A DNA stretch of 64,000 nucleotides from Hydractinia symbiolongicarpus (GCF_029227915.1 NC_079875.1:26980001-27044000); one strand, 5' to 3'. Counted from the first letter of the stretch, positions 10,757-20,882 are shown. The notes: generated from the sequence alone by a model not told the origin. Made by a program: numbers and translations.

Positions 10757-12445
10757 ATGGAAGTAATAAATAAGGATACAGATTTAGATATAATTTTAAG
10801 CTCTACAGATCTTGGGCCTAGCTTTTCTCAAAGCTCTTGTGTGGTACCAAGACCTGTTTTTAAAGAATTAACAAATGCCGAGAGGGACGAAGAAGTGGAG
10901 GAAAGAACACACGAAGATATAAGTCAATGGTCAACTGATCTTGCAGCTATGCCTTCGATCACCCAGGAGAAAATTCACCAATATTTAGTTCTTGGAAATA
11001 GCTGTGATAGCAAGCCGAAGGGTGCTACAAAGCATAAAATTCTTGGATACCAACTATTCAAGGAGAGCTACGTGAAGAAAGTGAGAGTTAAAAGTAATGT
11101 TATGGCTGAAAAATTAACTTTTCTTGTGAAATGTTTTGTAGCTGCTTCCATGAAAAGAGAAAAATATTCTGTTTATGTCCACCTGTGTCAAAGAAGTGGT
11201 GATATTTTGTATGCGAAATGTTTATGTAAAGCTGGAGCAGGAGGATGCTGTAAGCATGTCGCAGCAGTTCTATTTCAATTGGTTGAATACAAACAGTTGG
11301 ACTTAAAAATTGTCCCTGATGACAAGACATGCACAGATTTGTTACAAAAATGGCATGTACCTGGAGAAAGTGCAAATTCTGCACCAATAAAATTTTCTGC
11401 AATGGCATTCGAGAAAGCAGACCTTACGAAAGACACAAATGAAAGTCGCAAAAGACCGTTGGTCACAGGAAATAGAAAATTTTGTTCTACACCACTGTTT
11501 GCACATGAGCCCTCAACCGAAAAAGTCAAAAAATTAGCGACAGACTTATTTGAAATAGGGCAAGGAACTTCAATGGCATATTTATTACAAGGAAATGACT
11601 ATAAACCATCATCATTTTATGACACATCTATAAAAGAATTTAATTTTGAACAGACAAACAGTGAAACAGTTGAATTACGTCCGACAGTTAATTTATTTTT
11701 GCAGGCTCTTGACTTTGAACCAGAAATAGCAGAGTTATCAGATGAGCAAAAGTCATTTGTAAACAATTTCATTCATGTCAATGCCGAACAAGTTCGAGAC
11801 ATAGAAAAATCCACATGTACTCAGTATAAATGTGATATGTGGTACACAGAAAGAAAGAAACGCATAACATCATCCAATTTTGGATCTATTATAAATAGAA
11901 GAAAAAATATACATCCAAAAAGCATATTACAAAAATGTCTAAATAAAAATAAAAACTTTACATCAGAGGCCTGCAAATGGGGCTTAGAAAATGAAGTTAA
12001 TGCTCTAAACTGGTATCAAACCGAGAAAAATATTGAAGTCGAAAAATGTGGTTTCGTTATTAATCCAAAATGGCCGTGGTTAGGTGCAAGTCCTGATGGC
12101 GCAACAACTTTGAATGGGAATGCTCGATTGATTGAGGTGAAGTGCCCATATTCAAAAAAGGATTGCTCTATTTCTGACGCATGCAAAGATAAAAATTTTT
12201 TTTTACAAATATCGAATGGCAAGCCAAAACTCAAAGAAAGACATAATTATTTTCACCAATGTCAAGGTGTGATGGCAGTAACACAAGTCAATGAAATTGA
12301 TTTTATTGTTTATACAAAAGTTGACCGACATGTGGAAACAATAGTTTTTCAAAAGGAAAAATGGAACAGAATTACTTTGCCTGAGCTAACACACTTTTAT
12401 TTCACTTTCATGCACAGCAACATTACAGAACAACAGTGTGAGTAA
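10757..12445 (+). CDS. SWIM zinc finger and YqaJ-like nuclease protein of the transposon
   Basis: A 562-residue protein is read from the first ATG of the frame; no upstream in-frame ATG exists. The N-terminal third is acidic and of unknown role. A SWIM-type zinc finger lies at about residues 155-167, seen as C-L-C, seven residues, C-K-H, a predicted DNA- or protein-binding module. The C-terminal part (about 360-535) is a YqaJ-type viral-recombinase/lambda-exonuclease-like fold. Visible motifs are 'RITSSNFG', a glutamate in 'WGLENE' (about 411), 'WLGASPDG' with the metal-binding aspartate (about 447), 'IEVKCP' giving the E-x-K pair (about 460/462), and 'YFHQCQG' (about 501-503). All expected catalytic positions of the PD-(D/E)XK-like core are present. 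In ISL2EU elements this is the companion of the transposase; its exact job is not established. AATAAA follows the stop at 12445-12450. Confidence 0.88.
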   Translation: MEVINKDTDLDIILSSTDLGPSFSQSSCVVPRPVFKELTNAERDEEVEERTHEDISQWSTDLAAMPSITQEKIHQYLVLGNSCDSKPKGATKHKILGYQLFKESYVKKVRVKSNVMAEKLTFLVKCFVAASMKREKYSVYVHLCQRSGDILYAKCLCKAGAGGCCKHVAAVLFQLVEYKQLDLKIVPDDKTCTDLLQKWHVPGESANSAPIKFSAMAFEKADLTKDTNESRKRPLVTGNRKFCSTPLFAHEPSTEKVKKLATDLFEIGQGTSMAYLLQGNDYKPSSFYDTSIKEFNFEQTNSETVELRPTVNLFLQALDFEPEIAELSDEQKSFVNNFIHVNAEQVRDIEKSTCTQYKCDMWYTERKKRITSSNFGSIINRRKNIHPKSILQKCLNKNKNFTSEACKWGLENEVNALNWYQTEKNIEVEKCGFVINPKWPWLGASPDGATTLNGNARLIEVKCPYSKKDCSISDACKDKNFFLQISNGKPKLKERHNYFHQCQGVMAVTQVNEIDFIVYTKVDRHVETIVFQKEKWNRITLPELTHFYFTFMHSNITEQQCE

Positions 12446-12533
12446 ATAAAATTGTTTCCTCACAATATTGTTTTGTCTTTATATTTCATGATCTAGTATA
12501 TATATATATATAGTGTACGAAAGTTTATAATTT

Positions 12534-14105
12534 TTAGTCATTCGTATTTACATCTGGTACCAACTGTGGTAAAAAATTAACTAAATAACAACAAATAACC
12601 CATATCTTATTGAGTTCAGCAGCCATTGATAGTTTGAAAACTGTTTGTAAAATTCGGTAATTTTTTATACGTTCGATTGCTCGTTCGACATGTACACGTA
12701 CAGATGCTATTCTTCTAGTTTCGTTTTCCTCTAATAAACTTAGCTGAGGTTTTCCATCTAAAAATGGTGGAATATTTAATGTTACTCCATCAGGTAAATC
12801 TTCCTCGAGCTCAAATCCTCTATCAGCCATCACAGAATCCCCAGGCTCTAGCAAATCGTATATACCACTATCTTTTGTTATTCGTTTATCCGAAAAGCGT
12901 CCACCATACAAATCAGAGACAAATGTCACTGATCCATCAGGAGCTATTCCGACTAATCCTTTTGCTGAATTATGGTGTTTGTAATTTGAAAAGGTACTGG
13001 ACTGTGTGCGATATGACGTAGGCATTTCCACAAATACTTCTGTACAATCTAATATGACACGGGTATTTGGGTAACTTTTTTGAAAACATTTCGGCATTCT
13101 ATTTTGTACTGTTTCTTTTGAAGCCCATATTGGAAGCATACGGAATTGTGAATGTAAAAAATCTGTCCATGTAATCAATATTCTGCTTATGTGACTTGTC
13201 GACATATTAAATCGAACAGCCATATCTTCTAACAAAAGTCCACATCGAATTCGAACCAGTATCATAAAGAATTCTTCTTCTGCGCTCAATGATCGTGATC
13301 GGCCTCGTTTTGTAGAGTTTATATTTTTTGTATTTTCAGTGTTAGTATTTGAACCCCAATATATTAGTTTATTTGCAGCTGGTTGTAAATATTCTAAAAC
13401 TGCTTTGAATAATTTATAAGATTCGAATCCGGTATAAAACTTAAAGTGTGCTTCATTGTGTTTAAACCGGTCAATTGAAAATGCTATGTCACTTATAGTG
13501 GCTTGTTGTTTTTCAATAGTTTGATCAAGTTCCTTTTCATGAATTCTCATACAACTAATTTCGGCTCTCAATTTTTCCAACTCTTGTTTTAACTCTTCCT
13601 CCACAGATAATTCTGCAGCAATGTCATTTGTCGTAGCCCTCACAGGAGAAAATAGTTGCAATTTACAGTTTGTACTGTTGAGAGTTTTTCTTGGTTTGCT
13701 AGCTGTTGGTTTGATAGTTTTTGGGACTATTGTGGGAACATTGTTCATATATGTCTTCTTTCCACCAGTGAAATGAACAGAGCAAACTCTATGCGATGTA
13801 GAAGGTACAAAATCCTTTCTACTGATCATAAAAAGCCATTTCTTTCGAAGCTCTGAGTCTTTAGGAATGACATAAAAAGATAAGTCTGGATTCTTCTTTG
13901 AGTTGTTTTGACAGAGAGGTACACAGCAAGTTATCCCTCCTCCTTTACTTTTAGCTTGCAATAAAAAGCTTGAACTTGATGAAAAGTTTGAGCCAATGCT
14001 TGCAGGAGAGCCCAAGTTTTGAAAAAAACTGTTGTCTTGATTAGAATTTTGTATATCGCTTTGGTTTTGAGTAGAATTAAGGATGAAGTGTACTTGTTCG
14101 GCCAT
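12534..14105 (-). CDS. THAP-domain DDE transposase (DDE_Tnp_4 type)
   Basis: A 523-residue minus-strand protein starts at 'MAEQ'. The frame is open further upstream through the terminal repeat, so an ATG inside the repeat (14156-14154) would add 17 residues. A THAP C2CH zinc finger spans about residues 58-128, with ligands C60 or C61, C65, C108 and H111. It ends in 'VPTIVP', the counterpart of the conserved AVPTIF box, and is expected to bind the terminal repeats. A coiled coil follows (about 163-206). A helix-turn-helix-like region ('GLLLEDMAVRFNMSTSHISR', about 289-308) precedes the catalytic domain. Catalytic residues are D353 in 'VILDCTEV', D428 in 'VMADRGF' and E474 in 'VHVERAIERIK', giving the DDE triad of the Harbinger-type fold. 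It is uninterrupted and of normal length, and converges on the YqaJ gene. Confidence 0.92.
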   Translation of the reverse strand: MAEQVHFILNSTQNQSDIQNSNQDNSFFQNLGSPASIGSNFSSSSSFLLQAKSKGGGITCCVPLCQNNSKKNPDLSFYVIPKDSELRKKWLFMISRKDFVPSTSHRVCSVHFTGGKKTYMNNVPTIVPKTIKPTASKPRKTLNSTNCKLQLFSPVRATTNDIAAELSVEEELKQELEKLRAEISCMRIHEKELDQTIEKQQATISDIAFSIDRFKHNEAHFKFYTGFESYKLFKAVLEYLQPAANKLIYWGSNTNTENTKNINSTKRGRSRSLSAEEEFFMILVRIRCGLLLEDMAVRFNMSTSHISRILITWTDFLHSQFRMLPIWASKETVQNRMPKCFQKSYPNTRVILDCTEVFVEMPTSYRTQSSTFSNYKHHNSAKGLVGIAPDGSVTFVSDLYGGRFSDKRITKDSGIYDLLEPGDSVMADRGFELEEDLPDGVTLNIPPFLDGKPQLSLLEENETRRIASVRVHVERAIERIKNYRILQTVFKLSMAAELNKIWVICCYLVNFLPQLVPDVNTND

Positions 14106-14141
14106 TTTTGTTACTACGAATGGTTTGTTTACGTTTTCGCG

Positions 14142-14197
14142 GAATACAACTACCATAATGCATTGCGAATTAGCCGTATAGAGGGAACGGGGAATTA
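14142..14197 (-). repeat. Right terminal inverted repeat of the two-gene transposon
   Basis: Exact reverse complement of 10492-10547. It overlaps the open but probably untranslated upstream part of the transposase frame. Directly outside it the motif attaacatat occurs twice (14194-14203 and 14207-14216). Confidence 0.95.
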
Positions 14198-14203
14198 ACA
14201 TAT

Positions 14204-15557
14204 TTAATTAACATATACGCTAACAAAGATTTGTTTTTGACCTTTATCAACTTTTTTTGTATGTGACATTTTGAGTGATATATATTATGGGTGAGATGTA
14301 GTTTGAAATGCTTTGGTAAACTTCTTTCCGAATGATTTTGGCATTGTCAGAGGATCAGAGCAAGTAATATTAGTAGATTTAGATTTTAAATGTCACATTA
14401 TACTGCAGTTGGTGGATACCTTCAATTTTTTGGTCATTTATATAATAATGCAGATTGTAATGTTCGCACTGCTGTATTGTTTGTTTTTTTAATGGACGTA
14501 TATCTGTTACATGAATTAAATGAGAAATCAGTGGATTCTTCAACGGGATCTAGTTAAGATTAGGATCTAGTTAAGCTAGTTAAGATTAATGTATTAGTTA
14601 TGATTACAACAAACGACGATGTCATCAAAACACGCCTTGTCACCATAACATTTGCTGAGATAAAGATTCATCAAATACACATTACATCCCGGGCCTGGAT
14701 TCAAACTGTCAAACTGGCTATTCTTTTATAATTGCGAGAACTTTATTTTGCGACTTTGTTCGCCTGGAAAAACTTTCGCAAATCTAAAAATTGTAAAATA
14801 TTTATAAAAAATCTTGAGATTTGGGATTTATAGGTTTCGAATTGTTCGCTGAGAATGGCAAGAATTATGTTAACAATAATAAAGTGTAAATAAACAATGT
14901 GAAAAAATACTCAAAAAACTTTTGCAAATCTAAAAATAGTAAAATGTAAAAAAATACTTCGGACACATAAAAATAAATCATATAGGTTAAAGTCAAAACA
15001 TGTGGTTTTGATTTGTGGCTTTAAAAATAGCCTTTTTGACATTTTTTTAGTCCATGTCTAGGACCCTCTTAAAGCACATTTTCTTGAATTCTGCTTAGCA
15101 GCATTATGCTCTAACAAGTGTAAAGTAACTTGTGGCTCAACTCCATTACAAGCGCTCTTTTTGTCACATTTAACGAAACTGCTTGCATTTTTTGTTTACC
15201 CTCCACAAACCTCCACAACTACAAATATTATAATATAAAAATCATTGTTAACAACTTTGCATGCTCGCAGAAGTGCAATAAACGGCGTGCGATTTTTTAA
15301 AGTAGCCTTTGAAAATCGAAACCTAGAATGTAGCCTGTGAAGAATATATCCAACCTTGGAGCGTTTTTTCAGAAATTTCTTCCGCCTGAAAGTCTTTCGT
15401 GTGGCATCCATTTCATCGATTTTTTAAAATTATCTTATTACTGTTCTTAAATCGTAGGCATATGTGTTAATGCTCTTACCTTTTAAATAATAACGATCGT
15501 GGCCTGTAATCTTCCCCTGTAAACGATATTTCAAGACGCCTTTTAACTTTTTACTTA
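14204..15557. other. AT-rich interval without a supported gene
   Basis: A short internal duplication of gatctagttaag occurs at 14548-14580. The phrase 'agattaatgtattagttatg' (about 14583) recurs near 16384, suggesting a small dispersed repeat. No gene was recognised. Confidence 0.5.
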
Positions 15558-15564
15558 GTGAAAC
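15558..15564. repeat. Left target-site duplication GTGAAAC of the MITE
   Basis: GTGAAAC immediately precedes the left inverted repeat and is repeated exactly at 16342-16348, immediately after the right one. Confidence 0.7.
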
Positions 15565-16341
15565 CTTGGAGGAAAGAATACGGAAGGAGAAACAACTCTT
15601 TTAATTCTATTGAAACACTGCGTGAGGTTCTAGCAGGTGTCTGTATAGAAACTTAATTTGAAATTTTGGCGGTTGTGTGATTAAATTATTCGTGAATAAC
15701 AATTCGCAACTATGATTGGTTATAAAAACAATTAGATAATTTGATGATGAATTTGATGATAATACCAAAACAAGAAGCCACATTGAAATTGGTAAAATTT
15801 CTTTTGTTCTTATGTTAACATAATTAGCGAAGAAGCACATGTTCGACACTTTTGTAAACAAAAAGAAAAAGTTTATATCTCGTTTTAAAACGACGTTCTG
15901 TTATAAAAAGTTATTTCTTTAGTTAGAATAAACATTATTCCAGCACACATTTTGTCGGCACACGTCCGGCGCATATCTATCTATATTGTTTTTCATGATC
16001 AAAGTGGTATACTCAAGCCTGCAAAAATAGGCTAATATCATGGTTAAACGCTTATTTCCAAACGTATTGTTGACGTTTTTAACATCAATGTTTACCGACT
16101 TATATTAGGCACACTTTCCATACAAATATCGCGTGCATGCAGCGTGTTACAGTCAGATTTCAATAGAAAAAAGTTAGCCCCTATTAAAGGAGAATATGGA
16201 ATTTGATCAATTTTTTGCGAAAAAGACTCGGTCGAGAACCTCACGCACTGATTCTTTTGAAATTAAAAACAATAGAAAATTCAATACATTGAAAGCGTAC
16301 AGAAATGAAGTTGTTTCTCCTTCCGTATTCTTTCCTCCAAG
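15565..16341. mobile_element. Non-autonomous DNA transposon (MITE-like), 777 bp
   Basis: The element begins cttggaggaaagaatacg (15565) and ends with its exact complement (to 16341). The inverted repeats are a perfect 32 bp. A second, looser inverted block (gaacctcacgca-type) lies just inside. The only frames inside are short and have no transposase motif. A perfect 7-bp direct repeat GTGAAAC flanks it (15558-15564, 16342-16348). The terminal sequence does not match the two-gene transposon, so a different transposase must have moved it. An 8-bp duplication with one changed base (hAT-like) or a true 7-bp duplication are both possible. Confidence 0.8.
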
Positions 16342-16348
16342 GTGAAAC
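16342..16348. repeat. Right target-site duplication GTGAAAC of the MITE
   Basis: Exact copy of 15558-15564, directly abutting the right inverted repeat. Confidence 0.7.
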
Positions 16349-17102
16349 TGCCCAGCTGACATAAAAACGTCCTAACTTATTAAGATTAATGTATTAGTTA
16401 TAATTGAGCGACGATGTCATTTAGTGGAGATATACGTCTTTAAATCACACCGTATGTGATGTCCTAGAAACGTTTCCAAGACGTTCCCACGTATTCAATG
16501 TTGATTTTAAACATTTCTAATTACTGGAGGTATCGTGTTATCAGATAAAGATGCATGTATGCAGACAGTTAGAATTGACGATGTCACAATTCCAGAAATT
16601 ATAGAAAACGATAACATAATGCTTTCATTTCTATTATTAAAAAAAAACAGTTAAAAAGAATTTTAAAATAACATTTCTGAAAAATAACAGAGAGAATAAA
16701 AGGACGCGTAATTGATACAAAAAACATTGAAATATCAAGGGGAACATTTGGTTATATGGACGGCGTTTTTATATCTCAATTACAGAATGTATAGTCAATC
16801 TATACCATACTTATACTTTGCTAAAAGTAAAGTCGCATTTCCTTAACAAACTCGGAAGTTTACTGTTACACATTTCAACAGCAACAGGCAACATTTTGCA
16901 TTCTTACCTAATTTGAATGTGTAAAAATCAATTAGTCATAAAACTGGTCTTGAAAAAGCTATAAAATAAGACGTACTGTTCGAATACAAATATTATTGCA
17001 ACACAATAACAACAAAACATGCAGTATTCTTTAGCGTAACAGATTATTTAAATGACAGAAACTTACCTCTTTTGAAGACAATTGGTTGAATAAAACATGT
17101 GA
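16349..17102. other. Interval without a supported gene
   Basis: No coding or RNA structure seen. 'Agattaatgtattagttat' at about 16383 repeats the phrase at about 14583. Confidence 0.5.
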
Positions 17103-17395
17103 CTGATAGCCTTGTGGTACAGCGTTGGCTTCCAGAGCGGCAGGTTTTGGGTTCAAACCCTGGCCGAGTCATGCCAGAGACTATGAAAGTGTGAATCTAT
17201 CCTTTCTTCTTAGCGTTCAGGACGAGAATAGGATTGATATTATAGACGGTTCTCTAGTTGAGCGATTGCTGTGCTTGCACGACTTTTGTAGCTCAAATGA
17301 GAACTTTAAATGCGCTAAGACCCCCTTCGCAGGAACCTCGTTTGATGGCAGTACCAATAGGAACTGAAGAGGCTAACCTGGGTAAATAATTTCAA
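17103..17395 (+). mobile_element. tRNA-derived SINE
   Basis: The head looks like a tRNA-type RNA polymerase III promoter. An A-box-like 'tagccttgtggt' lies near 17106, and a strong B box 'gggttcaaaccctgg' at about 17149-17163, about 45 bases apart. A body of about 200 bases follows, with no coding potential, ending in 'gaagaggctaacctgggtaa' and then an AT-rich tail. The same 3' phrase appears on the minus strand at 56729-56755, as expected if the tail is recognised by a partner LINE. The cloverleaf is not complete, so this is not a functional tRNA gene. Confidence 0.6.
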
Positions 17396-17412
17396 TAATG
17401 ACGTACGCAACA

Positions 17413-17518
17413 TAGCTGTCCTGTATTGTACCTGCGGTTTCGTCTGTTAGGGCGAAGCAATTATTTAGCTGTCCTGTATTGTACCTGCGGTTTCGTCTGT
17501 TAGGGCAAAGCATTTATT
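17413..17518. repeat. 53-bp direct tandem duplication
   Basis: Two 53-bp units start at 17413 and 17466 (tagctgtcctgtattgtacc). They differ at only two or three positions. They lie immediately downstream of the SINE. Confidence 0.85.
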
Positions 17519-19380
17519 TATCACTCCATTAAATGTTGCCCAAGAAGTTTATCCTTGGAGTATACAGGCACAAATGAAGTAATCTATGTATTAAAACATT
17601 TTAAAATTTGTCAAGATCTCTTGAGTTGCCACGGATACTGGTATAAGTATAGATACTACAAGTACTTTGATGCTGTCCTGCAAGCTACAAAACATAAAAG
17701 CATAGCTACAGCTTGACAATAAAACCTAATAAATGTCAATTTCATGTGGAATAGTGCACCAAGGTATCGATTTACACTTTAATATTCTCTACAATTCGAA
17801 GTTAATGTCTAACCATAAGACTAACTGGTCAAAACTTCACCAAACAGAACATTATTGTCCTTGCAGGTACATAACATGACAGCTATGTGAATAATGTCAC
17901 ATAACTTTCCGTCTTATAACACTTGCTTTATCTGCATTGCGATGTAGTTACTTCTATTCTCGCTTTACCTAATATAGCCTTTTCAGTTGAGAAACCGTGA
18001 AAGCACAGACAGCGCTTGATTGGACAGCTAGTAAGACATCAATGATATTCTCATAATCGCTAATCGCTACGCAGAAAGTTTATACCACAAACATCAACCC
18101 GCTCTCCCTTATTATAGAGCGCATTTCTCCAGTTTCCGACACCAAGGCAGGGACCGTAAACATTTACTGCCGCTGTGTTAATGTGGACCGTGGAAAAGTA
18201 ATTTTTTAACCTAAGTGGTATTGTCTTGGTACCGGCGACACAAACCAGAACTGTGTTAATATATAGCATGCTAATTCACTTTTGGACACATGAGCGGGGT
18301 AAGTATCAAGATGCGTTTTTTTATGCGTAAAGCAAGAAAAGAAAAAATGATTGATTTTGTATTTAATTTTTAAAATTCCAGTTTTCTACATGCTGGATAA
18401 ACTGCACATTTGTACATTTTGGAAATATATATCATGGGACAGCTTTAGGACGCAGAATCTTTATTTCAGATGGTCTTCTTTTATTTTTCCTCATCCACTT
18501 AAAATCCTCTCTATCCTTGCCACCATTGTGGCACCACACAGGAATGGTCCCGGGTGCCATTTTCTGTACTCTCTGTTTAATTACTTAAAGAAATTAATTA
18601 AGCACAAGAATAATTTAGAATTACCATCCTTTTCTAACTTTCGCTGTTTTCGTTATTTTCATTACACCAATGTCTCCTTTCGTCCTCTTCCATGGCATCC
18701 TGAGCAACAATTTCCAACTCTGGTTGTTTATGTTACTTTTCGTAATCATACGGTTGCTATTGGATGACAATTTTCACCTTTATTTTGTAGACAAAATGCA
18801 CTTGACAAATCATATTTGTAATTAACAACGAAAACTGGGTGGTATTCAACAGACATTACTTTATAGTAAATGTTTTTTTAATGTTAAAATAACACAACTG
18901 TAAACATTTTTTACCCGGTTGTGAATAATTTTATGACATTATAAAACATAACCGTAAAAAGAATATCCAGTTACGAACAATGCTGTTACTATTTCTTTTG
19001 GAATGAAAGATCAGGTGTTGGTGCTGTTAGAAATTTAATTCCTAATTTTCATCAAACTTAAAATTAGGAGTTAGTACATACATAATAAGCACAATGAATA
19101 TCATTTTCGGAGACTGAACTCAAATCTGAAAAAATATGTTTTGTGTTTCTTTCATCTATTATTATTATACATAAATAGCCACGCACAATTTGCTTTAATA
19201 CGTCTCAAAAGTAAAATATTTCTTGACAAGGTAGTTTTGTTGGTATTTCACATGTCATTTCAAAAGCAGTTCGCAGTGTTGTTTTCTATGTCAACTTTGG
19301 ATTTTTTGTACACTATGACGTATGCAAATGACACTGTGTATGACATGTATTTACCTTTATCATATTTACCTAGGGAGAGT
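17519..19380. other. Interval without a supported gene
   Basis: The longest frame (18351-18767 plus, 138 codons) is rich in F, H and Y with no domain that I recognise. It reads like non-coding AT-rich sequence. No RNA gene was identified. Confidence 0.5.
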
Positions 19381-19510
19381 ACCATTCCGATGGAAATATG
19401 GTAATAAATATATCAGGATACTCAAATTGATTGACAACATTAATAAGAAATGCATGTCGCCAGTACTGTGGTGAGAACCATTTTCCAACCATCTCACTGA
19501 CTATAGCACC
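19381..19510 (-). pseudogene. Helitron-like protein fragment (block repeated at 6.7 kb)
   Basis: Minus-strand translation gives 'GKWFSPQYWRHAFLINVVNQ' followed by 'FEYPDIFIT' and then 'PSEW'. This is collinear with the 6640-6770 fragment and extends to the 'ITISPYEW'-type end of the Helitron-like N-terminal domain. It lacks two residues after the YW and has no surrounding open frame. It is a short dead relic. Confidence 0.45.
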
Positions 19511-20351
19511 TTAACAAAATAATAAATTAGTATAGTTAAAAAATTTCCACTGTTTGACTCCAAAGCGAAGCCTTAAGATTTCACCAGCGCCGAATGTTGG
19601 CTTCCTGTAAATGGCCAGTTTTAATGCGATTAATATTTTTGCGAAGCGAAATTGTGGAGCACATTTGATACACGCGAGGTATACCAAGAGAATTATCTGA
19701 CTGATATTTTCTCACGAAAAAAACGGCTATCGGCTAATTTGAATTATCGTGTATTTTACAGACCTAACACAAATACATATTTTAAGTGATTAAAAACACA
19801 TATTTGGTTAGTTTTTGTGTATTTATGTTCGTATCATTATGTGGGATTGTATTTGCATACAAAATGATTGTAAAAAATTTTTCTTCATTTTTTATAGTTT
19901 TGGAAAGCTTGTACCTTTTCTTTGAAAGTGCATTTTATTAATTTGAACGTTTTTAACGCGCAAAAACGTGTTGTATTTATCGCTTCATTAATAAGAAGAT
20001 TTTAAAATATTAAATTATCAGCTTACATTGGTATATTTACGTGTTATCCTTTTCATGCAGCAGAAGAAGAGTGAGTTGTGAAGGTCTGGATGATTCAATT
20101 TTTATTTTCACATGTCTTGGTTTTAATGTACCTAGCTAGCTAATCTACTACTGCCGGTGAAATAATTAAAAGTAGAAACTTAGAATACTATATGTCCAGG
20201 GTCTGGGGAAGTGTATATTAGGCACCAGAGAGTAGTATAGGTAGTGTTCATAAACTTCACTTCTGGTTAATATGGTTTCTGGTCTTATCCCTAATTTTGA
20301 AATCGATTTATTAGGACATTTCCTTAGTTATTATATATATAACTGCTGGAG
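19511..20351. other. Interval without a supported gene
   Basis: No coding, terminal-repeat or RNA structure was supported. Confidence 0.5.
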
Positions 20352-20594
20352 ATGGAAACTGATTTTAGCATGCAGTTTTGGAAACAATTTATAAAAAAAT
20401 TGAACCAAATTGCTGGAACCCATGAAGACTTACGAGTTGCAGCATCAATATTTGTGCGTCAACACCGTTATGAAGATTTTATTTTAACCTTGGAAGATAC
20501 ACATATAAGTGAGAGTGCTAATGAATCAATTTTTGATCAGTTTAATTTTACTAAAACAGACAGTACACATGTACACTTTGTTGGGGTACGTTGA
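20352..20594 (+). other. 80-codon ORF, unrecognised, exon-like
   Basis: An ATG-initiated plus-strand frame with balanced composition ('GTHEDLRVAASIFVRQHRYE', 'DFILTLEDTHI'), unlike the surrounding AT-rich noise. Just before its stop the DNA reads gttggggtacgttgag, which contains a plausible GTACGT donor. It could therefore be one exon of a spliced gene. No family was recognised and no partner exons could be assigned. Confidence 0.3.
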
Positions 20595-20687
20595 GTGAAC
20601 TGTATTATTTCTTCTAACCACGTTGGCTAAAAGTATGTTTTTAGATAGTAACTTTAAAGTGTAACAACTTTTAAAATTAAAGTGAAA

Positions 20688-20882
20688 TTACCATTTCCAG
20701 TAACCACTGCTAAAAATTTTGCGATCTAATGATGCCACTGGAGTAGAGCCAAACTTTTTGCCACTTTCAATAGCATTTATATAAAAATTGAAAGGTGCAT
20801 TTCTTATATGAAAATATATATTACTTGTGGCAATGTAATAAGTACTTAAAACATACCAGAAACTTTTTTTTTTTACATCCAA
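20688..20882 (-). pseudogene. Helitron-like protein fragment, third copy
   Basis: The minus-strand frame ends 'AIESGKKFGSTPVASLDRKI' then 'FSSGYWKW'. This aligns with 'AIASGRNMGTTPKEPLSTKW' and 'FSPQYWQWQ' at 6.7 kb. The frame stops right after YWKW, where the DNA reads tggtaattt, which could be a decayed or real splice donor. It is a different, more diverged member than the 19.4-kb fragment. Confidence 0.4.

Larger units (their letters stand above)
10492..14197. mobile_element. Autonomous-looking two-gene DNA transposon (PIF/Harbinger group, ISL2EU-like)
   Basis: A 3.7-kb element is bounded by perfect terminal inverted repeats of 55 bp (56 bp if the outermost T/A pair is counted). It carries exactly two intact, convergent genes. 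One is a SWIM/YqaJ nuclease-like protein on the plus strand and the other a THAP-DDE transposase on the minus strand. The gap between their stop codons is only 88 bp. This gene pair is the known signature of ISL2EU-type transposons, which belong to the PIF/Harbinger assemblage. Perfect inverted repeats and uninterrupted reading frames point to a recent insertion that may still be active. A 7-bp direct repeat, aacatat, abuts both ends (10486-10492 and 14197-14203). Its first or last base overlaps the inverted repeat, depending on where the end is placed. Confidence 0.88.

Noticed and set aside
11100-11529. Minus-strand ORFs inside the YqaJ gene
   Set aside because: They overlap a well-supported gene on the other strand and lack motifs.
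18351-18767. 138-codon plus-strand ORF
   Set aside because: Biased composition, no homology I can recall, no splice or promoter context.
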